A DNA stretch of 64,000 nucleotides from NCBI RefSeq assembly GCF_021018805.1, contig NC_086283.1, positions 6,895,162 to 6,959,161 on the forward strand, written 5' to 3'. The notes under the pieces are model-generated. The model worked only from the letters and a program-made list of their open reading frames with translations, was not told the DNA's origin and did not search any database. Of the stretch, positions 13,401 to 24,900 are shown piece after piece. The translations under genes and the position numbers were made by a program. Position 1 is the stretch's first letter, and every line of letters begins with the position of its first letter. This DNA is from Prinia subflava. Taxonomy: Eukaryota; Chordata; Aves; Passeriformes; Cisticolidae.

Positions 13401-16400
13401 AAGTCCAGACTAATTTGTTTCACAAGCATTCCCATTCAGTCCTTGTTAACAATTTCTGTCTACAAGGTCGCACAGGCAGCCCAGTCCCAAGAGGGCATCA
13501 GGAAAAGCCTTCCCTGACTGTAGTTGGCTTGAAGTGCCCCTTGCTGAAAAAGCACTGCTGTGCAGTGAGCAGGGGCAGGAGGGATGTTGCTCGCCAGGGT
13601 GTGAATTTGCAGCGCATTAGCTGCTCTCTGTTAACTCCCATAGTAGTAAATGTGTCATTGTGCTCACAGGAGTGTTCTTAGTACAGATTAAGGCTATCCA
13701 CACAGGAAGCTAGTGTGGAGTAACTAGGGCTGTATAAATTCCCACCTTAGCTTAGTTGGTACTAAATTTCCCATGTAGACAAGCCTGCTATCTATCCACC
13801 TACTAATTTTGTGTGCTTGAAATGCTACTTTTCTTCAACTGCCTCACCTCTGAATATGATTTCATATCTATCTTTCTTTTTGTCCTTGGGAGTCATTTGT
13901 TGCATGCTACCCACCAGGCAAACCTTCAGTTCCTGCAGCTGCCCTCCCACGTAGTACCAATGGTCTCTGAGCCCTTAGCACTAGGCTGAAAATGTAGATG
14001 TCATAGGCTGAAAGCTCAGCTTAAACCCACTGCCATATTTCCAACTGCAGCTGGTATTCCCTCTGTGGCCACCCTCCTCCGTGCTCCACAACTAACTGCA
14101 TCTTTGTCTGCCTCCTCTGCAGCCCTTTGTAGCTGGCTTGTTTTAGAGCTGTTTGAGGAACACAAACTCCTAATGCAATCTAAGCATGAACTCACTGATC
14201 CCATACTCCAAGAGCAACACGCTCGGGAGACCACGTGGAGCTGTGCCTGAGCAGAGTTGTTACGAGTTAATTGCTCATTTCACAATAAGCTCAGCAATTT
14301 TAAATTGTCCGGACACCTTTGCCTGGATATAAAGTTAATCATTGTAGCCCAGAAATGCTGTAAACTTCCTTTTAGCACCTGCTTTGCCTCACTGCTGGCT
14401 TTTATGCTGTTGCTCGGGCTTGTTGCCTGGTGGTTGCATGGTAAGCTGCTTGGGACGGGATTGATGTCCTTTATACTTCCTCAGGGTCTGGGAGAATGAG
14501 GGACCCCTATCCTGTTACACGGGGCACAGCCGCAGCACAAGTGATGGTGATTGTGATTACAGCTGACAACTGAAATAAATGGTGCTCTGCAGACCTCGTC
14601 CACTTCAGCTACATTAACATGAAGGGCAGAGAATACAGCCATGATCCCAACGTTGAAAGCTAGGACGAAACTGGTCAGTTGTATTTTTCCTCCCCTTTTC
14701 ACAACCAGATTACACACCTTACTAAGAACATTTTCCTGCATGCTTTGCATTATTCCTTTGCCCTCAATGGTGAAGGAATGCAAGACCAAGCCTAGCTTTT
14801 CTACACTTTCTGTCTTTCTCCCCTGCTAAAGTATGTGGGACTTGATGCCTAATCCATACAATTTCTAGGGCATGTTACTTGAAGAGAATACACCATTATT
14901 AATAGAGGACATCACCAAAATGCTTAAACAATGCCCCATTGTGAGGGTGGAGCGAGGTTGTTGATGGTTCAGCTCCAAGCCTTGAATTCCCTCTGCTAAC
15001 CCTGCAACTGACCCTCGGGAATCTTTTCTCCTTTCCTGCATCCCCTGTCTTTTCCTGAAGAGCCTTTGTTGCCCTTCTGTTAATAACGGTCCTTGGTGTA
15101 CTCACTTGTGTGGTGATTTGCACTTCCAGCTCACAGATAATCAATAATCAGGAGATTTCTGGAGTTCCAGAAATAAAAAATAAAAGTCTGGAGACCTTAA
15201 ATATTGTGTTTAAGGGTGCGCTATGCAGAAGAGAAAGAAGACTGTTCCCCATCTGCTCCCAGCCTCTGCTCTGTACCTCTTTCAAATACAGGGTCATTAA
15301 TTCAGTGAGCGGGAAATTCTTCTCAAAATCCTCTCTGAAAGCTTGATGAGGTGTATGCCCGCTTCCTTGTAACTCAGGCAGGATTCTAACTTTTTATCAC
15401 AAGGCCATCATAAATAACGGATTTTAGGGGAAGTTGGAATCATTGCTAGGAAGTCTTACTGCTCCCCAGCCACAGATGGAAAGCTCTTTAAGATGGACAC
15501 CTTGTACTGATTTCCTTGCTGAAAACCTTCATAAATGTAGATTTTGGCTTCCTACCCACAGCTTTGAAGAAACTGCTCTTATAAAATGTCTCCTTCCCTC
15601 ACTGGGAAGTTTTTTTTTCCCTTCCAAAGCTACCAGTGTATCAATGCAAGTAAGTTTGGCCAGGATGTTTGGCAGAGCATATACTTTGAAGAGAGTGTAC
15701 CTAATTCTCACTTTTGACCCTGCAAGCCTGCACTCAGGCACTAAGATTACAAGCTGCCTTACTCAAATACAGCTTTTAAATATCTAAGTGAAAAGTGTCT
15801 ATATGATGATGGCTCCTAGTTTCTGGTTAGACCAAGTAGGTAAGATTTGTTATGGTCTTCAGTTTTAATTTCCATGTTTCAAGTAAACACTTATTACTAG
15901 TTTTGTAAACAATGTGAGGAATAAGTGTGTTTCTGAGCTTTAGCAACTTTAACGTCTATGATAATATTGGCTTTTTATTTATTTATTTATTTTTAAAAAA
16001 TAAGTATAAGCAGATTAACTACTGCCAGTGTGAATGTTTGGATTTATTGATTTGACAGTTTAACACTGACCTCTTGTCTTGGTCAATATTTACCTAGGAG
16101 GTCATTAAATCTTAGTGTCTTTTACAAATGTCAGTATATATATGGTAACTAGAACAGAAGAAAATTGCAATGCTAGAAATTTCATTAACCAATAATGAAA
16201 GATTGGTAAAACTAATTATTTTCAGGTTAAAGTCAAATTAATCAAACCACTGGGCTGCTTTTTTAAGAGTGGTCAATCATCTTGAGCTGCAATTTAGAGA
16301 TGCTTAGTTTCAATTTATCTTAGTTTAATAAAGGAAAGTGGGGGGGAGGGAAGCCAAGATGTTTGATTTATAGTGGAATAAAACATTTTGTTTAACCACA

Positions 16401-18800
16401 GATTAATATATTTGTTTGGATGTGGAAAAAAAGCCAACTGAAGGAATGAAGGGAAAACCACAACTCTTTTCTTCTCACTTCAGCTAACAAACAGAAAAAG
16501 TAATGCTCTGAGCAGTGCTTGATATCTCATTTGCTATATTTCACTAGACATATCAGGAAATTTCTCTACATTATGGCAGTCTAATTCATATTTTAAGAAA
16601 ACAGGGTGGAGGTGTGGGGAAGACAGACAAACTTTTATCTCCAGGGAGGAAACAACTAATTCAGCTGCAGCCAGCTGTTTTCATACATTTAGCAGAGTAC
16701 ATTCCTCCAGGGCTCCCACGCTGCTGACCTATAAAAGGTGAGTGCAAGTAGCTTCTCAAGGTGTTATCTTTCCAGGCTAGACACAAGACTGTTAAAAACA
16801 TGAAAAGGGAAATAGTTTCCCTTTTCCTCATTCCTGGAGGACTCATTTTCCTCCTTCGAACAGGTTTCTCACAGCTCGGCCACTTAATAAAAAAAGGAGA
16901 TGGCACTGGTCCCCATCACACATTCTTTCCGTTTCTCTGGGCATAGGTACTTAACAAAAAGGAATGTTCCTTTAAAGTTTTGCCCAACTCTTCTCTGAAT
17001 TACTGCAGGATGGCTCATGTCATTCCACAGCTGTTGTCTTGTTTACATAGCATGGTTTAAATGGACATTCCCATCATGGGACATATGGAGCATAGATGTT
17101 ACATACTGCATTCTAGAATAAGGCTAGTTAAATCCCATCTTTATGGCTTGAGTTTTTAAGTCCTTATGAGACTTTGTGGCAGGAGACTGACAGGAGGGAC
17201 AGGTGTATCGCAGCTTCAGCCTGGTGACAAGTTTTCACATTCAGCTGCATTCTTCCAGCAGCAAAGGGCCAAGCAGCTGGCAGCCCCCAAGCCTCCTTGC
17301 CTCTGCAGGAATGCCTGTGGCAGGGAGAAGAATGTGCTGTGTCTCTGCCCCGTCACGCAGCCGCATTGCAGCGCAGGCACGGCTGCTGATCCTGCTCGTC
17401 AGGTGAGGCCTCCCTTGGATGCAGCCTCCATTACCCTTATTTACCCTGAATGGGGGCCTATGCTCCTTACCTGGAGAGATGCTGAGCATTTTTAGGAAGT
17501 GAGCACATCTCATAACATAGAATATGCAAAAAATAGGGCCTGCTGAAATCAGATGTCTTTTGGCAAACATTTTCAAGTTTGGAAATTGAATGAAAACTTG
17601 ACATAGTTTATCATGTTTCCTTGTCTGCTTGAACAGAGGTTTTAATAGGTATATATTACACAAGTTTTTGCAGGATACAGTGTGAAAAGGGTGCTTCTGA
17701 AGCCCATTCTGCCTGTGAGCAAGGTGAGTCCAGTAAGTGATAGAAGGACCCTAGTAGTGTCCTAGATACAGACATCCTTTGTATGCCTACATTAGGGAGC
17801 TCTTTTGAGGAATAGGTGTATAACACAACTGAGAAAGCTCAAAAACAAATAAAAAGTGGGCTTCTTTTGGTTGCGTGGCAGCTAAGGACAACTAGATATG
17901 AAGCAAAGAGCTAAATTACACTTTGTACTACATGAATGTGCTATGGAGGAAAGTGCATCCTGTCCGTTCCCTTTCTCTTTCTCGTGTTGTATCCCTCATG
18001 GTCTGCAGAAATATTTCTTCATAGCTCAAGGGGAAGAGTTGGCACTGAAGGTTGTGAAGTTGTGAAGTTTCTGCAGAAGCATAAAGCTGGGATCAGCTGG
18101 CTGGCCAGATATATATACTGGCTACCCTGGCAGAGAGGGCACAGGGAAAGCTCCCTGAAAGGCACATCCCCCAGCTTTCACCCAGGCTGTCCCTCCTCCT
18201 TCTCTTGTGCACATTTGTGGTGCTATGGCAGTGGGCAGTATGAAGTACTGCACCAGACCCCTATCCTAACTATTCAGGCTATGAACACAACCATAGGAAA
18301 AATAGTCAAGAAAAAGCAGAAACCAGTCACCGTCTTTGGTTGTAAAAGAGGAATGGTGTGAGAATCCAGAGTGAAGTTCCAGCCCCACACCCCATCATAT
18401 CAGCTATAGCCGGCAGGCAAATGCTCTTCGGGGTCTTTTCTTGCAAGAACTGTTATAGGTATTTCTGCACACAAGCTATTTCCTCTTTTTTGTTTTCACC
18501 TTTGAAGGTCACTGTAAGGGTGAGCTGTGTCATTGCACAGCTCAGGAAAGGCAGGTGCTACAATTGCCTAGTCTAAAAAATCAGGTAAGAGCATTAGCTC
18601 TTTTGCAAGGAGAGCTAGCATCTGGAATATTTCTCCTTTCACAGTAATCCCATTTGCTGTGAAATGATTGAACTCAGATTCCTGAATTGTCCTTGAAGAC
18701 TATCTACCAGTCAGCTATCTGCAGCAATCTAGGGGGTAGGGGATATATAAATCTCCTTCATTTATGGCTGCCTTCCTCCCGCCTTCCTCCAAAACCATAT
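10416..18800. other. Intergenic DNA, no gene recognised
   Basis: This is AT-rich sequence without recognisable coding exons, RNA genes or intact mobile elements. Open frames are short (up to 141 codons, at 17936-18361) and carry no motif I know. A short ATTT microsatellite lies at about 15976-15992. Slightly GC-richer patches (for example 17200-17480) give overlapping frames on both strands, as expected by chance. Confidence 0.55.
15976..15992. repeat. Short (ATTT)n microsatellite
   Basis: About four ATTT units are followed by a T/A-rich stretch. This is a simple sequence of no evident function. Confidence 0.8.
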
Positions 18801-18824
18801 TCTCTCTCTTCCAGTAGTAGTGTC

Positions 18825-19115
18825 GATGCATCCACGCCGTGCGGGGAGGACGAGGCGGGCCCGAAGCTGCGGTGTTGCCTGGTAACCTGCGGAGCGCAGG
18901 GGAGCGCAGCGCTGGAGCCCGCGGTGCCGCGTCTCTCAGACAAATGGGTGCCTCGCAGCCGGCCTGAGGATCAGCAGCGCTCAGCGCGGGCCCCTCCTGC
19001 GCGGCAGCTTCGTGCTGGGCCGTCTGGTCGTAGCATTTGAGAAGTTCGGCTCCTTTTCTCGTCTCTGCAATTGATGTTGTCCCCTCCGTACGCGGCTTTG
19101 GAACAGCCCAAGCTC
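18825..19115. promoter_or_regulatory. Small CpG island with RFX X-box, candidate promoter
   Basis: A roughly 290-bp block rich in CpG and GC stands out sharply from AT-rich flanks. Inside it, 18874-18886 reads GTTGCC-T-GGTAAC, which fits the X-box consensus GTNRCC(N0-3)RGYAAC bound by RFX transcription factors; such sites are typical of promoters of ciliary and some neuronal genes. On the + strand just downstream, an ATG frame at 19074-19310 encodes 78 residues. Its first half has coding-like composition, and an internal ATG at 19173 has a strong Kozak context (ATACCATGG). Its second half is AT-rich and looks intronic. A possible splice acceptor (CTATTCTGCACAG) ends at 19145. I do not recognise the product. 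This could equally be a noncoding RNA promoter or a distal enhancer-type CpG island. Confidence 0.5.
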
Positions 19116-20371
19116 ATAAGCACGAAGCAAACCTATTCTGCACAGATGGATAAGGATCTGACCCTCAATACCATGGCAGAAGGGCTCAATGGCACAAGAA
19201 CTCATTTATTTGTGAAAACATTCCTATTTGGTTATATTTATCATATAACTTTTTATGATGTTTTGAGAGCCTGTTATGTGATACACTTAAAATACATTTT
19301 GGGATTCTGACATATTTGGATTTGGTCAGATGTGGAGCTTGGCTCCAGATCAGAATCTCACTTGCATTAAATCTAGTTGTGGTATGAAACCCTAGAACTA
19401 GGATTTGTATTCAAACTAAACAATACTAGAATCCTACACGCAGTTCCTGTAAGAGCTCAGCTATATTTGGTGGCTACCTGAGCAGCTGAGGCTTTAAATA
19501 AAGCCAGTACTGCTTGCTCAACTTTTACCAGCATGATCAGCAGTCTTGTTAAAAGAAAAAAGAAATTAGGCTGATTTTTGAAACCTAACTGAAACATAGA
19601 CTTTTCCCTAAAAGAAGAAAGAAAAAAAAAAAAAAGGGAAAATGTTAATTATTCTTTCTCTAATTATTCTTAATTATTATTTCTAAGACTTTCCTTTCTC
19701 TATAATTTTCTTAGCAATGTATGAGCCAACATCTTAAAGGGAAGAGGAAAGATGACCAAAGCAACACGAAATATCATATATTTGATCGTGTTGAACACTG
19801 ATACCAAATTTTTAGCCGTGCACTTTACTGGCTTAAAACTCAGAAGGAAAATCCAAACTGGAATCAGAATGTAGCAGAACATTTATTTTGGCACACTGAA
19901 CATGGAGGCACATATTTAGAACAGCTTGCAGAGGAAGAGTTACACCTCTAAGAAACAAAGCATGTGTTCACACCTTGCTTGTGAAAACTGGACCTAAAAG
20001 TAACATAATGGTTTCACTGCATTAAGCATTCTACAGCACATGGAGCCATCAAGACCTTCCTTAGTTCCTGGAAACTCCTACCTATTTAAGACCTCTTCCT
20101 TGCCACGATCCCTGGAAAGACGCACGTGAGGATCATGGGTGTTCTGGCACAGCACTGGACTGTACAAGCTTGAGGGGCTTCCTCCTCAGCTTCATCCCCA
20201 GCCACATCATCTCATTTTGTTCCAGCAAGGAGGCATCCAGCCTTGTGCACCCAGACTGCCAATGGAACATGGTAATGGAAAGTAATCAGGCAATTCCCTT
20301 AAAAAGCACACTCCTGGCTGAGCTGGACCATTCATGTCTGCCCAGCCTGGTTGGGCTGCAGCTGCTGAGCA

Positions 20372-20471
20372 CCTTTTATAGTCACTGTAGGCAGGGGCAC
20401 GGCCCAAAGGTGCCCCTTTCCATCTCTGCCTCTCTGCTGGTGATCTGGTAACACAGTAAAACCTTGATTGG
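20372..20471 (-). promoter_or_regulatory. CCAAT plus TATA arrangement on the minus strand, tentative
   Basis: Read on the minus strand, a CCAAT pentamer in the context CAGCCAATCAAGG (20467-20471) lies about 87 bp upstream of a consensus TATA box, TATAAAAGG (20372-20380). Initiation would be expected near 20345. The first downstream minus-strand ATG (20333-20335) opens a frame of only about 41 codons with no known motif. The arrangement would fit a gene promoter, a retroviral LTR or chance. I found no LTR boundaries with target duplications around it. Confidence 0.22.
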
Positions 20472-21930
20472 CTGCTGCCTTCCCTCTCTGTGCTCAGTGC
20501 CACTGTACATACTGACATGTTTATGAAGCTCTGTACGTGCCTAGGAAGCACAGCAGGCAGTATGGAAATGCTCTGTGCTCTTTTTGACAATTATGCCATT
20601 TTATTGATCAGTGCACTGGCTAATGGCTCCCCTGGATCTTGCAGACAATCCCCCAATATTCCAGCCTGGTAAAGGAGGAGGGGTAATCTTGTGCCGCACG
20701 CCAGGAATGTCTTCTTCCCAGTCTGAGCTCCTCACAATGGCCAGCAGGTCAGGCATGACAAGGCTCTGCATAATGTTCAGACAAACCAAACCCCTCTGCC
20801 TCCTGATGTGCAAGAGGTGTCTGTCTGCCTTGGTAAATGCATTTGTGGTATCAGGAACAGTGAGAAAAAACTAGAAGGTAAATCACCTGCTTAACCAATG
20901 GGAAGAACTTGAAAGGCACAAATGTGGCAGGTTTTCACTAAGAACATGAGATTGTCTCTAAATCTTCAAAACACAAAAAAAGAGTTTATTTTCAAATTCA
21001 GTAATGGTCTGAGAGTTTAGTACTAACATTTTTAAACTCTTCTGAAATCTGGAGAACAAGAACTTTTTTCACCCTTTCTCCCCTTTGGAGGAGCTGCTAC
21101 CCATGGTGCCGTCTTGCAGAAAAGGACCAGAGGAAAGTGTTCCACTCTGAGACATTCCCAGATTTCTGGCTACACAGTCCTACTCAACAGCTGAAGAAAG
21201 CACACCCAGAAGAAAAGTAAAGACATGAACAAAGCCTAAAGAGGAGGCCCATGGCATGAATGATTGTGTATTTTGACTTGAGGAGGGATAGCAGCCAGGG
21301 ACAAGTCAGCACGTTGGCATGAGGTTATGGCTCAGAAAGCTACTTCCAAAGTCAGTTTTCTGTGGGCTGTCATGCTGAGTGAGGGTGGCTGAGGTGCTTG
21401 GGTGCTGCTGGGCCCTGCTTGCTGCACAGGAGCTGCCTGCAGCAGAGCCCCCAGCTGCAGCCCCGCAGCACAGCTGTGCCAGCTGCACAGCAAATGTGAG
21501 CCAAAACACTTTGTTGGTGCTCACAAGGCCACCGTTAACAGGAGAGGGGAGAAAAATAGAGAAAGAGTAAAAAGCAAACAGTAATGTAGTGATTTCCCCC
21601 TCAGTCCCTGTGCATGGCTCACACAGCCCCTCTATTATGTACACCTTTGAAAGAGTGTCCTCAAAGATAGGGTCCCTGTTCTCTCTCACCCTCCAGTGCT
21701 GTAACTTTCCAGATGGAATGATAATTTATTTAAGCACTCCTTCATTACCCTATCTGCTACTTCTCTCACCTGGGAAATAAAGGTCAATTGGCCATGTGCA
21801 ATTCCTGATTCATATCACAGCCACGAGATAGCTGAGATTAACTAATAATCATTGCAAAAAATGGCACTGACTATGCTAGAGATGCCTTGTAATCCTCACA
21901 CAAAACTAGAAAATGTGACCAGCATACTAC

Positions 21931-21970
21931 TACAGTTACCTGTGTAACTACAGTTAAACAGGTAACTGTA
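21931..21970. repeat. Perfect 12-bp inverted repeat with 16-nt loop
   Basis: TACAGTTACCTG at 21931-21942 is matched by its exact reverse complement CAGGTAACTGTA at 21959-21970. The loop contains a further GTAACT..AGTTA match, so alternative foldings exist. No transposon ends or target duplications are apparent. Function is unknown. Confidence 0.85.
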
Positions 21971-24900
21971 AACTGTAAATGTCATTCAGACATTTCTGGA
22001 AGATAGCTACATGCAGCTAAAGAAGTCATATATGATTAATTACAACAGCCTCAAAATCTCAAGTGTTAAGTGCCTTCATTCTAAGATTTCTAAGCTATGG
22101 TTAATATATGTCCAGGTCATTTTCCTTTAAAACTAAATTCCATGCAAGTGACCTATCCTCCTCCTCCTTAGTACTCTGTTCCACTTTGTTAGCAATTAAT
22201 ACTACAGAAAAGACATCTTTAGTCCAGAACAGATTTCCAACTCATTTAACAGTTCATTGTTGGATAATGGAAATACAATTTAATCAAAGGCTGGAGCTAA
22301 ATGGTTCATCTGAGTACAGAAATGCTGTTAATTATTTTGGAGATATGTAGAAATGGCACTTGATGGCTGATGCTCCCCTTTCAAAAAGGAAACAGAACAT
22401 GAAGCTGGGTATTAACCCCTCATTCTGCCTGCCACAAGCAACATCTCTGCCCATGGACTGAGACTGGACTTCACGGGAAAACACTTCCTCTCCCAAAAGG
22501 ACCCACATGAAGCCATCTACTCCAAAAGGGCTGCCCAACCCTACAGCCCACGGCACTTCTCTGTCAGTGCTAGAGCTGTAACTTGTGAAGCACTTAAGGA
22601 TTAAAGACACTGTGAAAAAAAAAAAGGGTTGTATTTTTCAAGCTCAAAGAAGGCTAGTAAATAAATGAATCCTTATAGGAGTTTTAGAACATCATATGGC
22701 TTCAGGCAAGTACATGTTCCATTTCAGATCAAAACAGAGGGGAAGCAGTTTTGGTCTCTGAATGAAAATGGGTTTGGAGAGGAAGCAAACAGCATCTCTT
22801 AAATGGAAGTGAAAAAGAAAATAGCACAAAGAGCCATATGCCTTGTATCCTTGACAGTCCTCAAGAGGGGAGGGAGGGAGTTGTGTTAGAAGGGTGAGAT
22901 GTGGTCTATGCTCATGTAGACAGGGAAATAAGAAAATAGCTTCAAGAGGTGAGAAACGTCAAAGAAATAAAGTAGGTGTGTTAAAAGAGGTGTTAAAGAG
23001 GATTATTTTCCCTCAATGTATTCCCTGAAATCCTATTGAATATTAATGGAGCTTGAATACACAGCTTGTGGGGGAAGAACAGTGGCCTTAAAGAGGATCT
23101 TACAAAATTCACATCAGCACAAGAGGTAGACAAAACAAATTGTTGAAGGTCCAAAAAAAAATTCAGACTTTAGATGCAGAGAATTACCCATTGGGAAAAC
23201 AAAACAAGACTAATATTTTGCTCTTATAAATAAAACAGAGGAAACAGAGGAAATAAAGGGATAGTTGGTGTGAGAATTATACCCTAAATTCAGGTAAATT
23301 TTTGTCTGTAGCAGATTTCATTGGCCTGTAGCAATGCCATTGAGTGTGTGGCCCACAAAGAGCTCCTGCCAACAGATAGCTGCAAACACACATCCCTTTC
23401 CATCAGCACATCACTGTTTCACACAGCCGCCATCAAAATAACTCCAGAGACAGCGCTGCAAACATTTGTACTGAGCTACAATCCTTCTCAAAGTGTTCAG
23501 GAAGATGTAACAGGTCTGTCTCCAACGGGTGCTTGGCAGTACAGCTCTACAGAGACCTATAGAGCTGGGATGGGGCAGCATTGCAGCTGCAGTCAGAAAG
23601 GGGACAAACTGCTAGAAAGAAGGATGCTGTCTCTGAGCTAGGGGGAAGATGAGACAAGCCTTTAATTGGGGCAGGATCACAGGAGCCATATGAGGAAACA
23701 GTGAAGGTGTGACATAAACACAGAGGGTGATTTTGATGGGTCCCAGTTCTTGACTGTAATAAATCAGTACATGTTAACATCAAATCTGGAAGAAGAAACA
23801 TTTGGGTAGACTCCTTTGAAGAGCTGATTGCTACAAAGTGCCATAATTCAAAGGGGTATGAATGGCAGCAGCAGCAAGCCTTCCCACAGCTTATCTGCAT
23901 TTCTTTGTCAACATATCTTTTCAAATCAGCTTCTAGTGAAAAAAACAAGAACAAAAAACAAAACCCAAACAAACCAACCTTCAGATGAAAGCACTAGGGC
24001 AGCATACAGCTCCCGTGAGAAAAAGAGCAGGAGTTTGGTTATGGTTGACTTATGAGAAGCAACTAGGCTGCAGCACAGCTACCTAACCAAGAGGCTGCAA
24101 AGGCCCTTGGACTCTCATATTGGTCCAAGAAACTTTACACCACGGTTGTAGCCCATGAAGTTTTACAGCTGATTTATGGTATGGTTTCAGAACTCTTCAC
24201 TCTTTTATAAGTGCATGGAACTTTTCCTATAAATACGGATTGAGAAGAAGGCTTTGGAGTGTTTTTTTTACACATTGTAATCACATAGAGGCATGCTATC
24301 ACTTGGAAAAAAAATTATATTCCCTTTCTCTACATGTGTATATATATTTATATATATCCCCCATTTTATTTTAAGCATATGGGCTGGTATTCCTGTGGGT
24401 AAACCACTTAAAAATTAGTTCCAGAACAGACACATTAATGGAGATTCAAATAACTAAAGCGTAAAGTACAACTAAGGAAACCTTGGCAGCAAAATATTCG
24501 AGCATCGCCAGAAAAAGTAAGAAAGCCAAATTTCATTACCTTTTGATGATAAATACTACCAGTTTGCTTTAGTCTAGAAACTTCTAAGGATTTCTTATGT
24601 TCTGGAGATTATGGCATCACTGCTTGCAGTCACACACACGCAGAAGTGTGATGCTGTGAGACTTCAGTGGCTGAGTCGGGGTCAGCTGAGCCCGATGCCT
24701 GTCTGGGGCATTTCCCAGACACACCCAGCTGGTTGCAAGGGGCCTGTCAGGAGCAGCACAGCCCACCAGCACTGCTCCTGTGGGCACCACGGCTACCATG
24801 CTGCTCCCAGCTCTCCCCGTGTGGCACGGAGCTGACAGGTGCTTGCTCACAGCCATTAAAGATTCCAGGAGGCATTTTACAGATGAGTGAGTTGTGGATG

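Noticed and set aside
22332..22625. ATTAAA followed by an 11-A run, like the tail of a retroposed mRNA
   Set aside because: No coding similarity and no flanking target duplication were found.
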